Shown: positions 7,820-12,810 of the stretch, in pieces | Layout of the letters: each line of letters opens with the position of its first letter | How positions within the stretch are numbered: the first letter of the stretch is position 1 | Origin: Hyphochytrium catenoides | Taxonomy: Eukaryota > Sar > Hyphochytriomycetes > Hyphochytriales > Hyphochytriaceae | Reading direction: 5' to 3' | Assembly: GCA_900088475.1 (NCBI GenBank) | Contig: FLMG01004529.1 | Span: forward strand, 1 to 12,810 | DNA length: 12,810 nucleotides | Position numbers and translations under genes: made by a program | Notes under the pieces: generated by a model | The model's database searches: none | Seen by the model: the letters and a program-made list of their open reading frames with translations, nothing else | Told to the model about the DNA's origin: nothing

Positions 7820-7841
7820 CCCTCGCCTGGTCGGCTGAGGG
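7820..7841. other. short hairpin
   Basis: CCCTC-GCC pairs with GGC-(T)-GAGGG around a loop of about five bases. No function is indicated, and there is no U-tract to suggest a terminator. Confidence 0.3.
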
Positions 7842-7886
7842 CTATCGGTATGTAAGCCAGCGTTATATTAGGAAGGCTCATTCCTC

Positions 7887-8225
7887 TCAGTCCATAGTTA
7901 ACATTAGTCGATACGTGTCCACAATGATGCCATAGTTAATGTCGGGGTGATTCTGGTACATAAATGTACCATCACCACGACTGCCTGCACCACTTGTCGT
8001 CGAGAGGGAAGAAGATCTTATACTATCTTCTATTGCCCGTGGTTCGCTCTTTGGCGTCTACTCTTACTCCTGCCTGTTGCCGGGTGAAGTGTGGCTGCTG
8101 TATATACTCATAATGATACCGTCTGCTGTAAATATTCTCTCTACTTACTACCGGCGGTCCCACCGGCCCTGCAGCAGCAGCAATCTGGCGCTGTTGGGGG
8201 AGAGACTTGCTTGCTATGCTACTAT
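7887..8225 (-). CDS. candidate spliced gene, two exons (8225-8149, 8057-7887), product unrecognised
   Basis: On the minus strand an acceptor with a long pyrimidine tract (CCTCTCCCTTTTTGCTGGCAG) opens an exon at 8225. That exon closes at 8149 before a perfect donor GTAAGT (8148-8143). It encodes SSIASKSLPQQRQIAAAAGP-type sequence and ends on a codon boundary. The next frame, open from 8057 after an AG, begins on a codon boundary and reads TPKSEPRAIEDSIRSSS, later GDGTFMYQNHPDINYG and DTYRLMLTMD, to TGA 7887-7889. The intron would be 91 bp; its acceptor (GAGTAG) has only a weak pyrimidine tract. The first exon needs one base from an upstream exon. A possible one lies within 8280-8486 with donor ATG|GTGAGC, but its phase does not match. 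The opposite strand is also open here (7951-8418), so strand choice rests on the splice signals. Confidence 0.4.
7946..7976. other. perfect 12-bp two-step hairpin
   Basis: GGTGAT, a three-base bulge, GGTACA, loop TAAA, then TGTACC and ATCACC directly. All 12 pairs are Watson-Crick. It lies inside the minus-strand exon candidate at 7887-8057, close to possible alternative donors. Confidence 0.6.
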
Positions 8226-8424
8226 CTGCCAGCAAAAAGGGAGAGGATTGAGCGGCTTCTTCCTTCTTCCTTGTTGCTTCTATTGCTTGTTCGCATCATG
8301 GACAAGGCTCACCATCATCAATCCATCCTTCACAAAACAAGAGCAGAGGAAGAGAAGGGAGTCCTCCTCAAAAATTACAGCCTGCTTGCTTGTGGAAATC
8401 CGAGAGACAAGAAGGTGAGGAGGG

Positions 8425-8667
8425 ATGAAGAACGGACAGACAACTCTGAGAGATTTTGAGTCGAAGACGCTGTTGGAGCTCATCAAGCAGACTACCTCTG
8501 TGCATGGACCTCATTTCTATAACTGGGATATAGAAGACTTTGCCACGACGTCAGATTTGCTTGGTCAGTCCCATCCTCTAACCGCGCCAGGGAAACCTAA
8601 TATCCCCCGGATATTTGATTTTCCTTGTCCTCACCCGGATGACGTGATAGAGCACGCAGATGTATGA
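8425..8667 (+). CDS. small ORF of 80 aa, unrecognised, 3' end inside an inverted repeat
   Basis: ATG 8425 (in-frame TGA at 8416-8418) opens 80 codons: polar MKNGQTTLRDFESKTLLELI, then HFYNWDIEDFATTSDLLG, then a Pro-rich PRIFDFPCPHPDD end. The composition is ordinary and unlike repeat-derived ORFs. The last 11 codons fall in the left arm of the inverted repeat at 8634-8861, so the natural C-terminus may be lost or altered. A donor-like GTATGA at 8662 in phase 0 is an alternative end. There is no recognised family. Confidence 0.28.
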   Translation: MKNGQTTLRDFESKTLLELIKQTTSVHGPHFYNWDIEDFATTSDLLGQSHPLTAPGKPNIPRIFDFPCPHPDDVIEHADV

Positions 8668-8861
8668 TGAGCCTGGGGCATCAAACTGGCGCTTGACATT
8701 ACAGCCCGGGAGCTCTCCTTGCCGCCTAGCTGGTCCAGTAAGCGGGAGGAAGCTCTTGGCCCAGGTCGTCTTAGCAGTGGGTTGTGCCCGTAACCCTTGT
8801 AACCCTAACCCACCAGCCAGAGGCTTATCATACATCTGCATGCTCTCTCACATCACTCCGG
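8634..8861. repeat. long imperfect inverted repeat (hairpin or MITE-like)
   Basis: Outer arms 8634-8673 and 8822-8861 match as reverse complements at about 35 of 40 positions, sharing the block TCATACATCTGC. The pairing continues inward with mismatches to a centre at 8730-8738 (CTGG-T-CCAG), including 8705-8733 against 8735-8766. The right arm is about 25 bases longer because of an insertion containing TAACCC units. The arms have diverged, so this is an old palindrome, either a foldback/MITE-like element or two head-to-head copies of a repeat of about 100 bp. No target-site duplication is evident. Confidence 0.7.
8790..8811. repeat. interstitial telomere-like TAACCC units
   Basis: TAACCC occurs at 8791-8796 and twice in tandem at 8800-8811. 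On the other strand this reads GGGTTA, close to but not identical to the TTTAGGG repeat usual in apicomplexans. The units lie within the extra segment of the right arm of the inverted repeat. Confidence 0.6.
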
Positions 8862-9130
8862 TCATCCAGGTGATGAGCAGAAGCGGCGCGTCGCGCGGCA
8901 GAAACAGCGGCCCTAGTTCCCAACAGAATCAATTCTTAGTTATCACTACCTGATTCCCTTGCCTTGATTCTTGGCGTTTTGGTTTTTTTGTAACGGCCTT
9001 GGGCTGTGTTATCTGTTGGTCTACAAGGTCTGGGGAAGGGCAGCAGCGGCCGGCCCAGTGACCTGTTTGACCCTGTGATGGGAGCTGAGGCAGGGGCGAG
9101 GGAAGGCAGCAGCAGGGATGGGATGGGCTG
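8862..9130. other. no gene seen
   Basis: This stretch has a small GC-rich palindromic cluster (GCGGCGCGTCGCGCGG near 8883) and a T-run near 8984. I see no supported gene. Confidence 0.3.
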
Positions 9131-9138
9131 CACTCTCT

Positions 9139-9181
<43 letters not shown>

Positions 9182-9205
9182 CTCTTGCTCTTGCTCTTGT
9201 GCTTG
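9131..9205. repeat. CT microsatellite followed by TTGCTC hexamer array
   Basis: About 50 bp of (CT)n at 9131-9180 passes directly into about four copies of TTGCTC (9179-9203), the last imperfect. The pyrimidines are now on the plus strand, opposite to the tracts at 199-535 and 6102-6391. It lies about 550 bp upstream of the start of the five-exon gene. Confidence 0.85.
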
Positions 9206-9450
9206 GCGACTCGGCCGTCTTCTCACGCACCGCTTGGCTGTTCTCTTCCTTCTAACTCCCGTGTCCTGCTACCTCCCCTCGTTCTCTTCTAATTTTCCTT
9301 CTTCTCCCACTCTCTCTCTCGTGCTGGCTCTTCTGTTTTCTCCATCTCTCTTTGTCTTGACTTTGTCTTTGACTTCCTCTCTCTTTCGATACTTTCTTCA
9401 CCTCATTCATAGCAGGGGAGATAAATCCATGTGGGCGGATCACTTGCTCA

Positions 9451-9460
9451 TTATTTATAA
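9451..9460 (+). promoter_or_regulatory. TATA-like element upstream of the five-exon gene
   Basis: TATTTATAAAAC lies about 300 bp upstream of ATG 9758. Apicomplexan core promoters are not reliably TATA-defined, so this is only a candidate. Confidence 0.15.
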
Positions 9461-9757
9461 AACAAGCGGCTGTCTTTCCCTGGATTGACCAGTGTGCTCT
9501 TGTCGGAACCGCCTACTGCCCCCGAGTCTCGGGATGCTTGGCCTCACCACTGCCTCACAACGTTTCAACCCTCGCTCCCGCACTCTTTATCCTTCCCTTC
9601 TCCAATTTCTTTCCCTTGTCAAAGTCAGAGGAGCTTCAAGAGCACCGCCCTGCTGAGTCCGTCTGCACTCTTCTTCTCCTCCTCTTCATTATAGACTCTT
9701 CTCGTGACGGAGCATTGGGAAGTGATAGAAAGAGAGAGAAGAGAAGAGCAAAGAGCG

Positions 9758-11757
9758 ATGACCGCTGAGCAGGGCCCCACGTCCTCTCCTGAGAGAGGAA
9801 TGGCACGTGGCCTTTCTTTCTCGCCTACTTTCTTAAAAGGAAAGAGAAGCCTGACAAGCAAGAGCGAGAGCACCCGATCTATCCTTCTCCTTTGCGGCTT
9901 CGACTTTTCAAAAAATGTGACGGTACTGCGTGCCTGCTGTCTAGGAACGCTGCTGCTGGCAGCTGCAGAGGCAGTTACTACATGCGTTGTCCTCAAGAAC
10001 CACGAGCAGGTGAAGTAGAAACTAAGGCTTCTTGCCTCTGGTGGGCACTGCTTTTTAGTCAGCTTTGGATCAACTCTGTCTCTTTCACTCCCACTCTTCG
10101 CACTTTTCACAACGTAGCAGCTCTCTACTCCTTACTCTTTCTCAACCCTATAAAGAGACCCGACCTTTTCGTCTTTGGCCGGTTATCACTCTCCTCACTC
10201 AGGTTTCTCAAAAACCAAGCTCACCTCTCGCTCTGCCGGTCTTCCTTTCTCTTCGCCTTTTTCTCTCTCTCTCTGTCTGACCTGCTTCCCTCGTCCTCTG
10301 TCTCTCCCGCACTCTCTTGAACGTCGTCTCGTTCTCCGGTCTATCTCCCTCCAGCAAGTGGCCATCGGGTTGATAGTCTCTTCGGTGGTCTTTGCTCTTG
10401 GACTCTGTGGCTTGGCCATCCCTCTAACCAAGAAGCGATGGTTGTTGCTTCTGTACGCACTGGTAAGATTATGTTTTTTCTCTTGCAACAAGCTCCCCCT
10501 GTCTCTCCAGTTTGATCTATCCTGCCTCTTTTGTCTACTAACTCTCTTCCTCTTCTACTTCTCTTCCCTCCTGCCGTGGCGCTATTCTCAGTGGAGGTCT
10601 TTTGTGTCTCCGTGGTTCACTAGAACAGCTTCTTCTCTTTTTTTCTTCCTCTTTCTCCGTGCATCTGGAGCTAAGGTTCTCGTCTTCTCACTCTTGTAGG
10701 TGACCTTCGGCGTCATGGTGACTGTGAGTATGCTGTCTCACTGTCGAGCGTGTTCTGTGCAGCGTTCCTTCTTTGATCAATCCTTCCTCTGCTTTCAGCT
10801 TTTTCGTCGCTGTCACTGAACGGCTTTTAGTACAGTTCTGGCCCTTATGTCTCTGTGGCGAGTCTGTCCTGTGAAACTCATTCATTGCCTGTCTTCTCTC
10901 TCTCTTTCATGTCTCTGTTTCTGTCTCTCGATCCGTCATCACTCGCTACCGCTACCGCCCTAAATCTCTTACTCTGGCACTCTCGCGCGGCATAATATGT
11001 CTCACCTGTTCTCGCTCTTCCTTAGCCTTTCTTCCTTGTCTTATCCACCTGTCCGTGAGAACGTCGCATCTCCTCCATGTCCCTTCCCATCATCATATGT
11101 CGCGCTCCCTTCCCTTTTTCCCTTTCTTTCCTCTCACTTGACAACGTATCCTAGATCATTATCGCAGCATTCTTTGCCCTCGCGGGGCGGTCAGGATCTG
11201 AGCTCAGTCAAGACTTCGCTCAAGCGGCAATGTACGATTAGTGACCTCTCTCTTCTCTCACATCCGTTCTCTCTTTCGCTGTTCTTATCTCCTTTTCACT
11301 GTCGTCTTATGTCCTCTGAAGATCATTGCTTCTTTCGTTTCCATCCTAACCGACTTTCGACCTCTCTCACGTGTCTCTGTGTCCGTGCTCTCCTCTCTCT
11401 TTCTTCTCTGCCATGTCTTCGACGGTACAAACATACTTCCACTCCGTCTCTTCCTACCCATCTCTCCATTTGGCTGCCTATACGCCTGGATCTCCCTCTC
11501 TCTTCCTGTATCTCTCTCTCCCTCTCACACACAATCTCTCTCTCTCTCTACACACCCTTCGTTGCCCTTGGGTCCGCAGCTACCAGGTCCCTGCCCTCGT
11601 TCCGTTAGGTGGCGCTCTTCAGTTCGTGAAGAAGATTAGGAAAGACATGAAGTTGGCAGAGGAAGATATAAACGAGGAGAATTACTCTCCTATAGCGCTC
11701 AGCAACAAGAACCTCCCTGTAGATAACACTGCAGCACCACCTGCCGTAGACGTTTAA
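9758..11757 (+). CDS. five-exon gene, multi-pass membrane protein with tetraspanin-like TM2-TM3
   Basis: Assembled exons: 9758-10009, 10355-10462, 10700-10723, 11155-11240, 11580-11757, predicting about 215 residues. Junctions 1-3 are all phase 0 and junction 4 is phase 2. Donors are GTGAAG, GTAAGA, GTGAGT and a weak GTGACC (GTACGA at 11232 also fits the phase). All four acceptors follow CT-rich tracts. Residues 1-52 form a polar tail, and 53-78 a first membrane segment with Cys-Cys. Exon 2 gives a second (IGLIVSSVVFALGLCGLAIPL) and a basic turn TKKRW. Exons 2-4 together complete a third (LLLLYAL-VTFGVMVT-IIIAAFFALAG), followed by polar SELSQDFAQAAMYD. The GLCG, short charged turn, LLLLYAL pattern resembles tetraspanin TM2-TM3. 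However, the loop between TM1 and TM2 is very short, and no CCG-containing large loop or clear TM4 was found. The C-terminal tail is acidic and polar. A MARVEL-like or novel family remains possible. Confidence 0.6.
11491..11550. repeat. CT-rich tract in the last intron
   Basis: TC and CTCTC runs with short CACA interruptions lie just upstream of the last acceptor (CCGCAG ending at 11579) and probably act as its polypyrimidine tract. Similar CT richness through 10230-11570 creates the Ser-Leu-rich plus-strand ORFs seen there. Confidence 0.75.
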
Positions 11758-12327
11758 CCCAGCACCACGTACACGGAGAGAGACACACAGAGACAGAGAG
11801 GTAGCCTGCTAGATGGACAGCTAAAAAGAGATCTTACGGCCAACCCTCACCAACACAAGTGAAACGAGCTTCTTCTATTTCTTTCGGTACAATGCTCTCA
11901 TCCCAGGGTCCTTGCGTCTTCTGGCCCGTGTTTATCTCCTGATGCCTCACTCAGGACCTATAGGGCTCTGTGTTTCTTGGCTCTATTGCTCTTGTCTGCC
12001 CTCTTTCCTCGCGGTTCATCCTCTTCTTCTTGCGCTAAGAACTCATTCCCGTCGTTCTTCAAACGTGATAGTTGAGCAGAGAGAGAGAATGATGACCTCT
12101 GGTGAGCTGCATTTATAATGATTAAGGACATGGTGGGAAACACTTTCCCTGATTATTCTATAGCTCGGCCTGCCACTGAGCAACAGCCAACTGATAAATA
12201 TTTGCGGAGAAATAAGACATGTAGGCGATGGACACGGACATACAGAGCAGAAAGACGTCAGTGGGAGAGAGAGAGAGAAAGAGAGAGAGAAAGAGAGACC
12301 GCTCTATGGAGTATAATGAGTCATTTC
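11758..12327. other. convergent intergenic region with a GA microsatellite
   Basis: This is the space between two converging genes and presumably holds both 3' UTRs. It contains a (GA)n/GAAA tract at 12264-12298 and a CTT/CTC-rich stretch at 11990-12060. No AATAAA signal stands out and no further gene is supported. Confidence 0.5.
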
Positions 12328-12810
12328 TTATGCCACATCGCAGAACTCCAGCACAGTGAGGGCCATCTTGAGAGCTTCAAGACGGTCAGTGGGCATGACG
12401 CCATCGGGCTGCCGCAGCTTTGACCGAGGAAGAGCCTCGTTTTGCGAGAAAGAGTGGCTCTTAAGCGCTACTTCCATTCCCGGATCCATCCTTAGAGATG
12501 GAAGCCTGATTGGAGGAGTGGCTGTGCCTTGCGGTATGGACTGCTTAGGAGCCGCAACCGGAAGGGCCAGAGCCTGTGGAACCTTCTGTCTCTTGGTAAG
12601 GGTAGGCATATTCTGCCCATTGAAAGCTGTGGTCGTTCCTCTCTTTAGAGTACGAAGCGGAATGTCCTCCTCAGAATCTGAGGCAGCATCAGCGTAGGAG
12701 GACTGACTGCTCGTGAGGTTCTGGATGCTGAGTGCCCGATTAGCGGCCTGGACCTTCAGCTTCTTCAGAGGAGGGAGGGAGGGGATCCTGCTTGGAAGCT
12801 GAGGAACTGG
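12328..12810 (-). CDS. C-terminal part of an unrecognised, probably nuclear, protein (cut by window edge)
   Basis: The frame is open from the right edge to TAA 12328-12330, giving 160 residues with no stop. It is hydrophilic and Pro/Ser-rich. Notable features are a basic PLKKLKV stretch, an acidic Ser patch (ADAASDSEEDIPLR) of the casein-kinase-2 target type, a second basic KRQKV cluster, and a short helical C-terminus (TDRLEALKMALTVLEF). The two basic clusters would suit nuclear localisation signals; that and any chromatin or RNA role are inference. There is no globular domain or membrane segment. The opposite-strand ORF at 12356-12697 is its shadow. The N-terminus and any upstream exons lie outside the window. 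It converges with the five-exon gene. Confidence 0.65.
   Translation of the reverse strand, partial: PVPQLPSRIPSLPPLKKLKVQAANRALSIQNLTSSQSSYADAASDSEEDIPLRTLKRGTTTAFNGQNMPTLTKRQKVPQALALPVAAPKQSIPQGTATPPIRLPSLRMDPGMEVALKSHSFSQNEALPRSKLRQPDGVMPTDRLEALKMALTVLEFCDVA

Noticed and set aside
7951-8418. Plus-strand frame open for 156 codons with two hydrophobic segments and a basic tail
   Set aside because: It has no upstream ATG or good acceptor. The opposite strand has a polypyrimidine acceptor, a perfect GTAAGT and phase-matched exons, so this was taken as antisense. It remains the main alternative reading.
8578-8953. ORFs on both strands across 8578-8953
   Set aside because: They run through the inverted repeat, so similar peptides appear on both strands because of the palindrome, not coding.
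9006-9488. Plus-strand 160-codon ORF across the CT microsatellite
   Set aside because: Its middle is Ser-Leu repeat translated from (CT)n, the flanks lack an independent coding signal, and the minus strand is equally open.
10688-10885. Minus-strand hydrophilic ORF opposite exon 3 of the five-exon gene
   Set aside because: It overlaps the micro-exon with its matched splice sites and has no splice or family support of its own.
12356-12697. Plus-strand 113-codon ORF
   Set aside because: It is the antisense shadow of the minus-strand frame that is open to the window edge with more natural composition.

Overview
This looks like nuclear DNA of an intron-rich protist, most plausibly a coccidian apicomplexan (Cystoisospora/Sarcocystis-like). 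The reasons are long GA/CT microsatellites that create spurious Ser-Leu or Arg-Glu reading frames, base composition near 50% GC by eye, small exons behind long polypyrimidine tracts with GT(A/G)AG donors, and no bacterial-style operons or Shine-Dalgarno spacing. The species is an inference; a chromerid or other alveolate is not excluded. No rRNA, tRNA, CRISPR array or recognisable transposase was found.

Layout. 1-535 is purine-rich microsatellite with a possible splice donor near 180. 1091-1510 is a degenerate tandem repeat of about 100-109 bp. 2325-3010 holds two small uncertain ORFs. The clearest gene is the 569-codon minus-strand ORF at 3177-4886. It has one membrane segment, a disordered Arg/Ser-rich middle and a C-terminal domain with papain-like Cys, His and Asn motifs at credible spacing. 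Upstream on the same strand is a two-exon candidate (5064-5769) for a small single-pass protein; its N-terminus is unresolved and an in-frame TAA precedes it. A possible short plus-strand gene starts at 5944 and runs into a GA microsatellite. 7277-8225 contains uncertain exons on both strands; the best are minus-strand exons at 8149-8225 and 7887-8057 with compatible phase, plus an alternative terminal exon at 7585-7736. 8634-8861 is a long imperfect inverted repeat with telomere-like TAACCC units in one arm.

The right third carries a plus-strand gene assembled here from five exons (9758-11757). It predicts a multi-pass membrane protein of about 215 residues whose second and third membrane segments resemble a tetraspanin, and it includes a 24-nt micro-exon. 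It converges on the C-terminal part of a minus-strand gene (12328-12810) that runs off the window.

The genes do not form a recognisable pathway. The shared theme is membrane or secretory proteins. ORFs of about 60 codons are expected by chance dozens of times in a six-frame view of a window this size, so small ORFs are given low confidence unless splice phase or composition supports them.
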